A stretch of 64,000 bases of DNA, from positions 62,001 through 126,000 of the forward strand of contig JABLXE010000002.1 in the NCBI GenBank assembly GCA_013178225.1, read 5' to 3'. The stretch comes from Methanotrichaceae archaeon. GTDB lineage: Archaea; Halobacteriota; Methanosarcinia; Methanotrichales; Methanotrichaceae. The translations under genes were made by a program, and so were the position numbers. Below the pieces are notes generated by a model. The model was given only the letters and a program-made list of their open reading frames with translations. It was not told the DNA's origin and made no database searches. Within the stretch, counting starts at the first letter, position 1; each line of letters opens with the position of its first letter. This document shows, one piece after another, positions 33,324 through 42,782 of the stretch.

Positions 33324-34586
33324 TCACACATAGGCACCCTCGCCGTGCTGGCTGATGTCCAGTCCTACGGCCTCCTCCTCGTCTCTCACCCTCAGGCCCA
33401 TAGTAGAATCTATGACCTTGGCCAGACCAAAGGTGACGGCGAAGGAATAAACCCAGGTCACGACCACGGCCAGAGCCTGCATGGCCAGCTGATTGGGATT
33501 TCCGGCCAGAAGCCCGGCCGCACCGATGCTGGCGAAGATGCCGACGGATAAAACGCCCCAGGTGCTGCCGATTCCGTGGCAGGCCAGCACATCCAAGGAG
33601 TCGTCCACCTTCTTTCCTCCCCGAATCAGGATGATTGCGTAGTATCCGGCGATTGCGGCCACTATGCCTATTGGAATTGCAGCCAGCGGGGTCACAAATC
33701 CGGCGGCGGGAGTTATAGCTGCCAGGCCCGCGACAGCGCCGGTCACAATTCCCAGGGCGGATGGAGCGCGGTGTCTCCAGGACAGCAGCATCCAGGTAGT
33801 GGCCGCGGCAGCAGCCGAGGTGTTGGTGGTGACAAAGGCGTTTGCAGCCACGCCGTTGGCTGCCAGTGCCGATCCGGCATTAAAGCCGAACCACCCGAAC
33901 CACAGAAGGGCAGCACCCATCACCGTGGTGGGTATGTTGTGGGGCTCCATGGGATCGGTTCCAAAGCCCTTGCGGGCCCCGATGACCATGGCCACGGCCA
34001 GCGCCGAGACTCCCGCGGTGATGTGAACCACGATTCCGCCCGCGAAGTCCAGGACCCCCAGGCCCGCCATCCATCCGCCTCCCCACACCCAGTGAGCCAC
34101 CGGATCGTAGACCAGGGTTGCCCAGGCCAGGGAGAATACCAGGAAGGAGCTGAACTTGATGCGCTCGACATAGCTTCCCGTGATCAGTGAAACGGTGATG
34201 ATGGCGAACATGGCCTGAAAGATCATGAAGGTCAGGGCGGGTATGGTCATGCCCGAGATGGGTTCCATCCCCACTCCCATCAGGCCCAGGTGTTCCAGGC
34301 CGCCGATCACGCCACCGATGTCTTTTCCAAAGGCCAGAGTGTACCCGAATAGGATCCACTGCAGGCTGATGATCCCCATGATGGCAAAACTGAGAATGAT
34401 TGTCGATATGGCGTTCTTCTTTCGCACCATGCCGCCGTAAAACAGGCCAACGCCGGGAATCATCAGCAGGACCAGAGCGGCGCTGATCATCACCCAGGCA
34501 TTGTCCGCACCGCTGATCTCCTGGGCCGAGGCAGGGCCCGCAAGCATCGCCAGAGCTAACAATGATAATCCGCAAATTGACCGCAA
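33324..34586 (-). CDS. amtB: Ammonium transporter (Amt), second copy, with signal peptide
   Basis: 420 residues. A signal peptide (MRSICGLSLLALAMLAGPASA) precedes the Amt domain: [62 protein letters not shown] and ACHGIGST, so both pore His residues are kept. Start is TTG at 34584-34586, 4 bases after GGTGG. The C-terminal tail has DEEEAVGLDISQHGEGAYV, the conserved cytoplasmic element linked to GlnK control. First gene of the second amt-glnK pair, divergent from the third. Confidence 0.95.
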   Translation of the reverse strand: MRSICGLSLLALAMLAGPASAQEISGADNAWVMISAALVLLMIPGVGLFYGGMVRKKNAISTIILSFAIMGIISLQWILFGYTLAFGKDIGGVIGGLEHLGLMGVGMEPISGMTIPALTFMIFQAMFAIITVSLITGSYVERIKFSSFLVFSLAWATLVYDPVAHWVWGGGWMAGLGVLDFAGGIVVHITAGVSALAVAMVIGARKGFGTDPMEPHNIPTTVMGAALLWFGWFGFNAGSALAANGVAANAFVTTNTSAAAAATTWMLLSWRHRAPSALGIVTGAVAGLAAITPAAGFVTPLAAIPIGIVAAIAGYYAIILIRGGKKVDDSLDVLACHGIGSTWGVLSVGIFASIGAAGLLAGNPNQLAMQALAVVVTWVYSFAVTFGLAKVIDSTMGLRVRDEEEAVGLDISQHGEGAYV

Positions 34587-34916
34587 GTTACCACCTGAAA
34601 TTCACAATATGGCTTATCGGATAAGCATATTTGGGAAAATGTATGCGGATTTCACAAAGCATGTGAAAAGATCATAATGGTCCTGGTGCCCGATTTTCTC
34701 GGGCGACGGTTCATAAGAATCTTTACCAAACAAATAAATTGGAAATATTTAGAGGACCAATAGCGTATCCATCACCCTCACGTTTGAGAATTGACTGCAT
34801 TAATTCTTTCTTTATGAAAAGGAGATTACCAATTCATAACCAGTATGACAATTTTTTAACAAAGTTCTTATAGCATCGCTGGAAGGGATCTGTTCCATCA
34901 ACCATTGAGGAATGTG
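34587..34916. promoter_or_regulatory. Divergent control region of amtB2 and amtB3
   Basis: A 330-base gap without a gene. It holds a perfect palindrome GCTTATC-G-GATAAGC (34612-34626) close to amtB2, a 6-bp hairpin (gcccga/tcgggc, 34688-34704), an ATTGG...CCAAT inverted repeat (34738-34761) around AAATATTTA, and several AT-rich TATA candidates. The palindrome may be an operator for nitrogen control; it does not match the GGAA-N6-TTCC operator known for NrpR. Confidence 0.45.
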
Positions 34917-36341
34917 ATGAAATTTATGAGGTGTGCAGCCGATGGAGCAGCGGTCCTGATATTGCTGCTGCTCCTGACAACCACCGCGTTGGCTGGAGAC
35001 CCGAGCGGTGCTGATACTTACACAGATGATGTATCTGGTGTGGCGACAGCCACTAACTTTGCCTGGACACTCATGGCTGCGTTCCTGGTCTTCTTTATGC
35101 AGGCCGGATTCGCTTTCCTGGGTGCAGGGGCTCTGCGGGTGAAGAATACTGTGAACTATTTCACCAAGAGCTACATGGACTTCTCCATAGGCGCTCTGGC
35201 CTTCTGGGCGGTTGGCTTTGCCCTCATGTTCGGAGGCTCACAGCTCTTCTCCGGCCTGGAAAGCGGAAACAGCTTCATAGGCTGGAGCGGTTGGTTCTTG
35301 GCCGGTGATGCCTATGACGTATCGACCATAATGTTCTGGATGTTCCAGGTGGTCTTCGCCGCAACAGCCGCCACAATCGTGGCCGGCGCCTGTGCGGAGA
35401 GGATGAAGCTTCAGACCTACCTGATCTACAGCGGCATTGTGACTGCCGTGATCTACGCCATCTACGGGCACTGGGTCTGGGGCGGCGGATGGCTGTCCAC
35501 CCTTCCCTACGGCGTCGGAGTGAGAGACTTCGCCGGCTCAGGCGTGGTCCACGCTGTAGGAGGCTTTGTGTCACTTGCCGCAATAATGCTGCTAGGTCCC
35601 AGGATCGGCAAGTTCGGGAAAGACGGCAAACCCAACGCCATTCCCGGTCACGATGTGGGCTATATAGTGCTGGGCACGTTTGTGCTCTTCTTCGGGTGGT
35701 TCGGGTTCAATGCCGGATCAACGCTCGCAGCGACTGATCTCAGGATTTCGGTGGTGGCCGTCAACACCTTCCTGGCAGGGTCTGCGGGTGCGGTCCTGGT
35801 GTGCTACTGGACCTTCCTGAAAACCAAGAAGGTAGATATAGCGCTCACCTGCAACGGCGCTTTAGCCGGGCTGGTGGGAATTACCGCACCCTGTGCCTAT
35901 GTGCCGACCTGGGCTGCTGTGGTGATCGGACTCGTAGCAGGCCTGATCGTGATGTACGGCATCAAGTTCAACGAATGGGTCCTGAAAGTGGACGACCCCG
36001 TTGGTGCGGTGGCGGTACACGGATACAACGGCCTGTGGGGCCTACTGGCGGTGGGCATATTTGCCGATGGGACCTACGGAGATGTTCAAGGACTGATCGT
36101 CGGCAGCAGTGGACAGTTCATTGCCCAGGCTATAGATGTGGTCACGGTAGTGATTTGGGCCTTCGGAACGGGATTCATACTGTTCTCGATCCTCAAACGT
36201 ACCATCGGAATCAGAGTCTCAAGGGAAGAAGAGATCGAAGGACTGGACATATGCGAGCACGGATACTCCGCTTACCCGGAGTTCATCACGCCGGGGCCCG
36301 GAGAAGGACTGAGGGCGGGGCAGACATCCAATTCTCGCTGA
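34917..36341 (+). CDS. amtB: Ammonium transporter (Amt), third copy, divergent type
   Basis: About 474 residues with a signal peptide (ILLLLLTTTALAGD) and 11 predicted helices. It keeps both pore His (GHWVWGGGWLST, AVHGYNGLWG) and the Amt core (FFGWFGFNAGSTLAATD), but the N-terminal part (VFFMQAGFAFLGAGALRVKN, SYMDFSIGALAFWAVGFALM) differs clearly from the other two copies and resembles the other Amt branch with a longer loop. The ATG at 34917 (GAGG 6 bases upstream) is preferred to TTG 34905. Long C-terminal tail. Followed by glnK3. Confidence 0.94.
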   Translation: MKFMRCAADGAAVLILLLLLTTTALAGDPSGADTYTDDVSGVATATNFAWTLMAAFLVFFMQAGFAFLGAGALRVKNTVNYFTKSYMDFSIGALAFWAVGFALMFGGSQLFSGLESGNSFIGWSGWFLAGDAYDVSTIMFWMFQVVFAATAATIVAGACAERMKLQTYLIYSGIVTAVIYAIYGHWVWGGGWLSTLPYGVGVRDFAGSGVVHAVGGFVSLAAIMLLGPRIGKFGKDGKPNAIPGHDVGYIVLGTFVLFFGWFGFNAGSTLAATDLRISVVAVNTFLAGSAGAVLVCYWTFLKTKKVDIALTCNGALAGLVGITAPCAYVPTWAAVVIGLVAGLIVMYGIKFNEWVLKVDDPVGAVAVHGYNGLWGLLAVGIFADGTYGDVQGLIVGSSGQFIAQAIDVVTVVIWAFGTGFILFSILKRTIGIRVSREEEIEGLDICEHGYSAYPEFITPGPGEGLRAGQTSNSR

Positions 36342-36365
36342 TCGTGAAATGAACGGGTGAAAGCC

Positions 36366-36704
36366 ATGAAGATGATACAGGCCATAATCAGGCCCAGCAA
36401 AATCGAAGACGTAAAGACCGCTCTGGACAGCGCAGGATATGCCAGCATCACTTCGATTGAGGTGAAGGGCAGAGGGCGGCAGAAGGGCATAACACAAACC
36501 TGGCGCGGTGAAGAGTACAAGGTGGACATGCTTCCCAAGGTGAAGGTGGAGGTGGTCGTGGCCTCGGACAAAGCTGACGAGGTGGCGGAGATCATCAGGA
36601 AGAGCGCCTACACCGGGAGCATCGGCGATGGCAAGATCTTCATCCTGCCGGTGGAAAAGGCGATACGGATAAGGACTGGCGAGTCGGACGGAAAGGCGCT
36701 GTAG
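36366..36704 (+). CDS. glnK: PII signal protein GlnK, third copy
   Basis: 112 residues, canonical PII with Tyr51 (T-loop TWRGEEYKVDMLPK). [29 protein letters not shown] and GDGKIFILPVEKAIRIRTGE are conserved. The ATG at 36366 has GGGTGA 6 bases upstream and is preferred to the in-frame GTG 36357. It lies 24 bases after amtB3 and is paired with it. Confidence 0.95.
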   Translation: MKMIQAIIRPSKIEDVKTALDSAGYASITSIEVKGRGRQKGITQTWRGEEYKVDMLPKVKVEVVVASDKADEVAEIIRKSAYTGSIGDGKIFILPVEKAIRIRTGESDGKAL

Positions 36705-36718
36705 AATATAGCGCCTTT
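36692..36718. terminator. Bidirectional terminator between glnK3 and the phosphatase-like gene
   Basis: A 9-bp perfect inverted repeat (aaaggcgct at 36692-36700, agcgccttt at 36710-36718) spans the glnK3 stop and reaches the stop of the convergent gene at 36717. The plus strand continues with C and T runs (CCTCCTCTTTTTTG). Confidence 0.55.
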
Positions 36719-38033
36719 ATGCCTCCTCTTTTTTGATTATTCTGATTATTATCAGCGCTCCGATCAGGTTGATGGCCAGGATCAATATGATGCCTATGAT
36801 CTTCCTGTATTCCGGATTCAGAGTTGCGGCATCTTCGAGGCTCTGGGCCAGCTCCAGGGCAAGATCGCCGTTGATGCGCACAGCGCGTTCCTGGCCCCCG
36901 CATCTGACCGAATACAGCCCGCGGGAAAGCCCTCTGAAGGTCACCTCGCGGTCGGCCCGTGCGCTGGCCAGGAGCTGGCCGTCCCGGTACAGCTCCACCG
37001 GCTCGTGCGCTCCCAAAATCTGCAGATCGTAGCTCTCCTTGATTGGCAGCGCCCGGCCCTCAGAGGAGAGGTCTCCGGGGATCTCCAGCAGATCCAGCAC
37101 CGTCGGTGCCAGGTCCGTCTGAAACCAGATTCCGCCCAGGTTCAGGTCGTCCACGCCTGGACCGAATGCGGCCAGGGGGACCCTCAGGCTCTGCAGCTGC
37201 GAGGCGTACTTCTCTGAAGCATGGCCGCCTTTGGCGGTCTGGGTGGGAAAGGCCATGCCGTGGTCGGCGGTCACCAGCAGGACCACGCCCTTCTCCAGAC
37301 AGGCCTCCCGCAGGCTGCCCAGCCCCTGGTCCAGGCTGCGGATGCACTGCAGATAGCCGTCAGGGCCCAGGTTGTGGCCGCTGCTGTCCACCGACCCCAC
37401 GTTTACCAGCAGCAAGAATTTTCGGTTCCCCACATTCCGCACCAGATCGGCGGCGGCATCCAGTCCCCAGCAGCCGTAAGCGGCGTAGGCGGAGGCTCCG
37501 TCGCCGGTCACATAGGTCGGCATGAGGTCGCGCCATCTTTCCATCAGCCGCAGCAGATCTTGGGGAGACTCTTCCCGGAAGGCCAGGGAGGGCTCGGCGT
37601 GAAGTGAGTTGTCGTCGAAATAGAGGGCCAGATCCTGCTCTCTGACCATCTCCAGAAAGTCGCCCCTCTGCAGCACCGCCAGGCATAGAAGGCCGCTTTC
37701 CCTCGCCGCGTCGAAGATGGTAGGCCCCAGCAGTTCGGGCTCGGCCTCTGGCGATCCGGTGACCAGGACGCTGTGGCTCTTGGAGGTCTCCGGAACCGGA
37801 ACCCGCAGGTCCAGGACCCGTGTTCCGTTGCCGGTCAGGTTGAATAGAACCGCCCTTTCGAGAGCAGTTCCGTCCAGAGCATAGGGATTGTACTCAGGGT
37901 AAACGTAAGATGCACCCATGCCGTCGATTACTACTACCACCAGGCCCAGGGGCGTGGCTGTCGGTCCGACTTCGACTTCAGCAGCATTACAGCTGCCGAT
38001 TATGAGCAAAAAAATGAGGAGCTTCAGGATCAT
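36717..38033 (-). CDS. Alkaline-phosphatase-superfamily membrane-anchored hydrolase
   Basis: 438 residues. Signal peptide MILKLLIFLLIIGSCNA, a phosphatase/sulfatase fold with metal-binding segments LVVVVIDGMGASY, NVGSVDSSGHNLGPDG and VVLLVTADHGMAFPTQ, then GGHASEK, a small strand-rich domain, and a C-terminal membrane helix (IIGIILILAINLIGALIII) with a KKEEA tail. The likely nucleophile is Thr or Ser near ETSKSHSVLVTGSPE. It acts outside the membrane; substrate unknown. The ATG directly follows the fae-hps stop (TAA then ATG), so it is in the same operon. Confidence 0.8.
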   Translation of the reverse strand: MILKLLIFLLIIGSCNAAEVEVGPTATPLGLVVVVIDGMGASYVYPEYNPYALDGTALERAVLFNLTGNGTRVLDLRVPVPETSKSHSVLVTGSPEAEPELLGPTIFDAARESGLLCLAVLQRGDFLEMVREQDLALYFDDNSLHAEPSLAFREESPQDLLRLMERWRDLMPTYVTGDGASAYAAYGCWGLDAAADLVRNVGNRKFLLLVNVGSVDSSGHNLGPDGYLQCIRSLDQGLGSLREACLEKGVVLLVTADHGMAFPTQTAKGGHASEKYASQLQSLRVPLAAFGPGVDDLNLGGIWFQTDLAPTVLDLLEIPGDLSSEGRALPIKESYDLQILGAHEPVELYRDGQLLASARADREVTFRGLSRGLYSVRCGGQERAVRINGDLALELAQSLEDAATLNPEYRKIIGIILILAINLIGALIIIRIIKKEEA

Positions 38034-39218
38034 TTAGAAGTCGGTCATGATCCTGTACTGGTCTATCTCGGTCTGCTTTAGTCCGGACAGGAACTGCTCG
38101 GCCATGTCACGTATATCGCGAGAGCGGGTAATCGCACGGCCCACCACCAGCACGTCTGCGCCGGCGGAAAGAGCCTGGCCTACCGTATCCACCCTGATTC
38201 CGCCGGCCACGGCCACCAGCAGCCTGCGGTCCTTGGCCAGAGCCTTCATCTCGGGAATGTTCTGCCAGGCGTGAGCTGAGGCCTCCATGTCTATGGCCCG
38301 GTGAAGCTCCACCACATCAGGAAGAACCGATAGTCCCTTCAGCACCTCCAGGGGGTTGGGGACGTTTAGCATGTCGATTATGGCGTAGATGCCGGTCTTC
38401 CTGGCCTCGTTAATCGCGAGTTCGATGGTCTTCTTGGGTGCCAGGCCCGAGACCACCACGGCATCGGCGGTGGCGTCTGCGGCCAGACGGACCTCCAGGT
38501 TGCCGGTGTCCAGAGTCTTGAGATCCAGGATCACAAAGGCTCCCGGTCGGGCGGCGCGAATCTCCTTGACCACGTTTACGCCCAGCATCTTGACCAGCGG
38601 GGTTCCCACTTCAATTAACAGGTGGTCGCTGTCAGGAAGAGCTGCCAGCACGCGTCTGACCTCGCCCAGATCCACCAGGTCGAAGGCCACCTGCAGATAG
38701 GGCGGGTCCCACAGCCTGGTGACCCGGTAGCCCATCACCGGGTGGGTGGATCTGTCCTTCTCGTAGAGGACTTTGTCGATGTCCGGGAATCCGGCCATGG
38801 CCCGCTCCAGCGCCAGCTTGGTGGCACCGTAGTTGTAGCGGAATATGGCATCGTAATCCTTGGCCTGGGGATGAATGAAGACCGATACCACGATCACCAG
38901 GTCTTCCACCTGGTCCTTGGGAATTACGCCTTCGGCCACAGCATCAGCTACTGCCTTGGATACCGCCGTCTGGGCCGGCCCAAAGATCTGGGCCGCCTGC
39001 TCCATGTTCTTGACGGTTACCTTGGGAACGATGAGCGTGGAAGGTTTGGGCGGCAGATTTGGCCGGATCACTCCCAGCAGGGGTGTGTGTCCTGCCGAGA
39101 GCTGTACGAGCCCGCTCGCGAAGGCCGAGCCCACCGGCCCGTTCTTATCTCCAATAAGCAGATCTATGTGAGCTATTTCGGGCTCTTTTCCGATAAGAGC
39201 CTCTCCTACTAAAAACAA
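38034..39218 (-). CDS. fae-hps: Bifunctional formaldehyde-activating enzyme / hexulose-6-phosphate synthase
   Basis: 394 residues. The N-terminal domain (1-160) is Fae, joining formaldehyde to tetrahydromethanopterin: GEALIGKEPEIAHIDLLIGD with active His17, and QAKDYDAIFRYNYGATKLAL. The C-terminal domain (about 165-394) is hexulose-6-phosphate synthase (LQVAFDLVDLGEVRR, VILDLKTLDTGNLEVR, DVVELHRAIDMEA, VAGGIRVDTV, VVGRAITRSRDI). In methanogens the fusion makes ribulose phosphate or releases formaldehyde during pentose synthesis. Start is TTG 39218, 4 bases after GAGGTG. First gene of an operon with the phosphatase-like gene. Confidence 0.96.
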   Translation of the reverse strand: MFLVGEALIGKEPEIAHIDLLIGDKNGPVGSAFASGLVQLSAGHTPLLGVIRPNLPPKPSTLIVPKVTVKNMEQAAQIFGPAQTAVSKAVADAVAEGVIPKDQVEDLVIVVSVFIHPQAKDYDAIFRYNYGATKLALERAMAGFPDIDKVLYEKDRSTHPVMGYRVTRLWDPPYLQVAFDLVDLGEVRRVLAALPDSDHLLIEVGTPLVKMLGVNVVKEIRAARPGAFVILDLKTLDTGNLEVRLAADATADAVVVSGLAPKKTIELAINEARKTGIYAIIDMLNVPNPLEVLKGLSVLPDVVELHRAIDMEASAHAWQNIPEMKALAKDRRLLVAVAGGIRVDTVGQALSAGADVLVVGRAITRSRDIRDMAEQFLSGLKQTEIDQYRIMTDF

Positions 39219-39276
39219 AGGTTCACCTCGTAACTTCGAGAGGCGTTATCTCTTTATTAATCCTTTTGCCACGGCC

Positions 39277-40461
39277 TCAGATGATCTGCCAGTATATGAG
39301 CGGAGCAAGCAATAGCAGTGTCAGGCCGGTAATCAGACGGATCTTGGCCCGGTGGTCTTTTCGGAAGGCGTCCACCTGCTCGGGGCTCATTCCCAGGGCC
39401 ATGAAGGCACCCAGGATAATTATGGGCAGGATGATCCCCAGGTTGTAGAACAGCAGATAGACCGATCCAGCCAGATAGCTCTGGGTGGAGATCAGATCCA
39501 GGATGGCCAGGTAGACCGCTCCCACACACGGTGCCTTGACCAGTGAGAACAGAGCACCGAGGAGGAAGTAGGAGCTGAGCCGCCCACCAGAGAGGCCCGC
39601 CTCTACGTATTTCATGGACCAGTCGGTCCTGAAAAGCGACTCTTTCCCAACTGATAGCCTGCGTGCGTCCTCGATGTGCAGAAGGCCGATTACCACCAGA
39701 AAAGCCGTCAGGACATATCTAAATCCCGCGGCCACCATCTCCCCCTGCAAGAGGCGCTGCATGCCCAGGCCAAAGAGGAAGTACATGGTGAATATCCCCA
39801 GCGAGAAGAAGACCACCATCATCACCAGATCCCTTCTGCGACCGGCGCTGGAGAGCACGGCGGCCGCCAGGAATACCAGAATTCCCAGCAGGCAGGGGTT
39901 GAATCCGGCTACCAGCCCGGCCCCCAGAACTGCCGAGACCGTATAAAGGGATACCTGGCTCAGGTCCAGGCCTGCGTCCACGCCGAAGATGCCGCCGCTC
40001 AGGTTCAGGCTCTGATTGGAGCGATTATCATTTGGAGTTATATTGTTAATATTATTCGTAATATTAGCATTACCGATATTTTGACTGGCATTCCAGCTAT
40101 CCTGGGGGCGGCTCTGTTTGGACAGAGCCTCTTTTATCAGCCTTTCCAGCTTTTCAAGGTCGCCGTCATAGCTCTTGTATCCGATGACCTGGCTGCCTAT
40201 GATCACCGAGGGGACTTCCTTTGCACCTAGCTTCTTGATGATGGCGTGCCCATCGTCGGAGAAGTAGTCGGTGGAAACGATGGTCAAATTTTCCTCCGGG
40301 GCCATCTTTTCCAGCACCCTCTCTGCAGCAGCGCACTTCTGGCATCCCGGCGATTCTATCAGAATTACATCTGTGGAGGCCGCCATGCCGCACAGGAGCG
40401 TCAATACGGAGACCACAGCTAAGATGTACAAGCCCCTTCTCAGGTCACCGGCGGAACGCAT
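39277..40461 (-). CDS. Thioredoxin-CcdA fusion, exported reductant carrier
   Basis: 394 residues. N-terminal signal/anchor helix (GLYILAVVSVLTLLCGMAA), then a thioredoxin-like domain with SPGCQKC (C40-C43) and EVPSVIIGSQVIGY, an Asn-rich linker (about 124-155), and six CcdA/DsbD-type helices. The CcdA cysteines are GFNPCLLG (C190) and KAPCVGAVY (C312), the pair that passes electrons across the membrane. It probably moves reducing power from cytoplasm to the outside, where its own thioredoxin domain is displayed. The gene lies 2-7 kb from the rhodanese-like array, whose proteins have external Cys motifs. Substrate is inferred. Confidence 0.87.
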   Translation of the reverse strand: MRSAGDLRRGLYILAVVSVLTLLCGMAASTDVILIESPGCQKCAAAERVLEKMAPEENLTIVSTDYFSDDGHAIIKKLGAKEVPSVIIGSQVIGYKSYDGDLEKLERLIKEALSKQSRPQDSWNASQNIGNANITNNINNITPNDNRSNQSLNLSGGIFGVDAGLDLSQVSLYTVSAVLGAGLVAGFNPCLLGILVFLAAAVLSSAGRRRDLVMMVVFFSLGIFTMYFLFGLGMQRLLQGEMVAAGFRYVLTAFLVVIGLLHIEDARRLSVGKESLFRTDWSMKYVEAGLSGGRLSSYFLLGALFSLVKAPCVGAVYLAILDLISTQSYLAGSVYLLFYNLGIILPIIILGAFMALGMSPEQVDAFRKDHRAKIRLITGLTLLLLAPLIYWQII

Positions 40462-40542
40462 CAGTACCTACCTGCCTGAGGATATATAAAAAGGAGACAT
40501 CAAGGGAAAAATAAGATGGTAAAAGGCTCTAGGCCTTTCATC

Positions 40543-41109
40543 TCATTCGGGAGTAATATACTGCAATGATGCCCCTTCCTCCGAGGACTCCTGGGAGGCA
40601 AATCCGATGGATGCATCGCCATCTGCTACCAGAACTATGGAGTAAGGACATCCGTCAACGCAAAGCTCCACTGCCTTCTCGATCAGCGAAGTTATGTCGA
40701 TTGCGTATTCGCCTTCTTCAGCAATCTCCACCGACGCGGAGATGTCGCTTATATATTCAGGCTTGTCCTCCCATCCAACTCCGGGAAGCGTGGCCTCATG
40801 AGCCAGGTAGGCTGTAACCTCTCCCGGAATTTCCACATCGCTCGCATAGATTGTTAAGGTGGCAGATTCTATCGAATCAGGTGAAAAGACCCCCACCGCT
40901 CCGAAGTTGTTGATGAAGCTCAGGTACACTTCATTTTCCGGCACTCCGCTAACTGATGTAGCCCAGAGTACCTCTTCTTCGTCAAAGCTCTGGCTGGCGT
41001 CCGTCTGATCCATATAAGTGTCCACATCCAGTTCGGCCTGGAATTTCCCGGCAGAGGCCGAGGATACCAAGACCGCGATCAGCCCCAAAATTATCATCCA
41101 AGATCTCAA
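40543..41109 (-). CDS. Secreted DNRLRE-like surface protein
   Basis: 188 residues. Signal peptide MRSWMIILGLIAVLVSSASA. The rest is a beta-sandwich resembling DNRLRE domains: KFQAELDVDTYMDQTD, VYLSFINNFGA, SATLTIYASDVE, GVGWEDKPEY, YAIDITSLI and a terminal SSEEGASLQYITPE. Such domains occur in secreted cell-wall proteins. Acidic overall. There is no membrane anchor. Its upstream region (41110-41305) holds only AT-rich sequence between divergent genes. Confidence 0.7.
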   Translation of the reverse strand: MRSWMIILGLIAVLVSSASAGKFQAELDVDTYMDQTDASQSFDEEEVLWATSVSGVPENEVYLSFINNFGAVGVFSPDSIESATLTIYASDVEIPGEVTAYLAHEATLPGVGWEDKPEYISDISASVEIAEEGEYAIDITSLIEKAVELCVDGCPYSIVLVADGDASIGFASQESSEEGASLQYITPE

Positions 41110-41305
41110 AGCAAATCCTCCAAAAGACAGGATACTGGATAAATAAAAAGGCTTACGTTCATATACGACCTACATAACCCAGATGAGGCCTATACGAGTC
41201 TTACGGGCTTATATCTTTGTTAAGTATTTGGAGAGTTCCGCGATCTGAGGCCTGATTTAGCTCTACGTTAATTTTATTAACCCAACAGACTGCTTTGGAG
41301 CAGGG

Positions 41306-42739
41306 GTGAAGTGTTTGAGAACGACGGCCTACTGTTTGCTGGGCACGATCCTGCTGCTCTCAGCCGCAGCCTGTGGAGCCACCACCAAGGTCAGCGGAGA
41401 CCTGCAGGCAGCCATCGATGCTGCCTCTCCCGGCGATACCCTGCTGGTATCAGCGGGTGTGTATGATAAGATTACCATAGAGAAGAGCCTGAACCTGGTG
41501 GGCGAAGGGGCCGTGATTTTAGCCGGCCAAAGAGACGCCGGCGTTGACGTACGGGCGGATCGAGTCAACATCTCCGGGTTTATGGTCAGAAACGGCTTTT
41601 ACGGGATAAAGCTCAACAGCGTGCAGGGCTGCCGCATCTCCAATAATACCGTATTAGATTGCGTCCAGCCGGGAATAGCCCTGCTGTTCTCGGACAACAA
41701 CACCATCGTGGGCAATAACGCCAGCTTCAACGGCCTGGGCGGAGAGGGCTGGTACGGCATTTACCTCTCCAACTCCAACCACAATCAGATCAGGAACAAC
41801 GTGGCCTGCAACAATGGCGCCTACGGCATAGACCTCTTTCCTTCCTGCAGCAACAACACCATTGCCGGAAACGTTCTCAAGCGGAACATGTACGGCCTTT
41901 ACATGTTCACCGACTGCGCCGATAATTTGATCGAAGGAAACGTCATGTCGGAGAACACCAACTCCGGCCTGGACATGCGCTTCAACTGTCACCATAACGC
42001 CGTTCTCAACAATACCATTGAGAACAACGTTGTCGCAGGTGTGACGCTCATTAGTTCCAGCCGAAATCTAATCAAAGGGAACTTGATCGATGCCAACGGA
42101 AGGTACGGCCTGCAGATCCAGAGCGGCTCGGATGACAATCTGATCACCAACAACACCATATCTCAAAGTCAAACCGGTTTGTTCATGGACTCAACCGGCA
42201 ATCGCATCTATAGCAATACAATTGCCGAAAATGTGGTCCAGGCTGAGGACCGGGATTCCAACATCTGGAACGCCTCCTATCCGATAGGGGGCAATCTGTG
42301 GAGCGATTATATCGGAACAGATGAAATGAGCGGCGTGAATCAGGACTTCCCAGGCGGGGACGGATTTGGGGATTCTTCTTACCAGATCAACGAAAGGGCC
42401 GAGGATCGGTACCCCGTGATGGGCGGACAGGTACAGCAGATCGCCCTGGTGCAAAAGAGCCTCTCGCCGCTAAAGGCAAGAATTGGCGACAATATCAACA
42501 TCCAGGCGGCTCTTTCGTCCAAGTACGATCTCTCCCAGGTGGTTGTGCGAGCCTTCCCTGAGGGAGGATCGGAATCCTGCGGATATGCCCGGTTATCGCC
42601 ATCCGGTAATGCTTATGCGGGAAAATTGTCCACCGGGCTCATGGACCAAGGAAACTACGAGATCGTCCTGATTGCTCGCGACACAAGAGGATACGAGCTA
42701 GTGGAGAACCTGGGCCTGATAGAAGTCTCGTCCAGGTAG
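41306..42739 (+). CDS. Exported right-handed beta-helix (NosD-like) protein
   Basis: 477 residues. Signal peptide (CLLGTILLLSAAACGA), DLQAAIDAASPGDTLLVSAG, then many N-rich helix rungs (CRISNNTVLDC, NTIVGNNASFNG, NNTIAGNVLKRN, NLIEGNVMSENTN, NNTISQSQTG). After about residue 345 comes a separate Ig-like domain (QKSLSPLKARIGDNINIQAAL). The GTG at 41306 has GGAGCAGGG upstream. It is a surface protein of the same type as that at 20276, with 43 bases to the next rhodanese gene, so it may lead that array. Ligand unknown. Confidence 0.87.
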   Translation: MKCLRTTAYCLLGTILLLSAAACGATTKVSGDLQAAIDAASPGDTLLVSAGVYDKITIEKSLNLVGEGAVILAGQRDAGVDVRADRVNISGFMVRNGFYGIKLNSVQGCRISNNTVLDCVQPGIALLFSDNNTIVGNNASFNGLGGEGWYGIYLSNSNHNQIRNNVACNNGAYGIDLFPSCSNNTIAGNVLKRNMYGLYMFTDCADNLIEGNVMSENTNSGLDMRFNCHHNAVLNNTIENNVVAGVTLISSSRNLIKGNLIDANGRYGLQIQSGSDDNLITNNTISQSQTGLFMDSTGNRIYSNTIAENVVQAEDRDSNIWNASYPIGGNLWSDYIGTDEMSGVNQDFPGGDGFGDSSYQINERAEDRYPVMGGQVQQIALVQKSLSPLKARIGDNINIQAALSSKYDLSQVVVRAFPEGGSESCGYARLSPSGNAYAGKLSTGLMDQGNYEIVLIARDTRGYELVENLGLIEVSSR

Positions 42740-42782
42740 GATCTTGAGGCCTGGACATCAGCTCAAATAGAAGAGAATAGAG

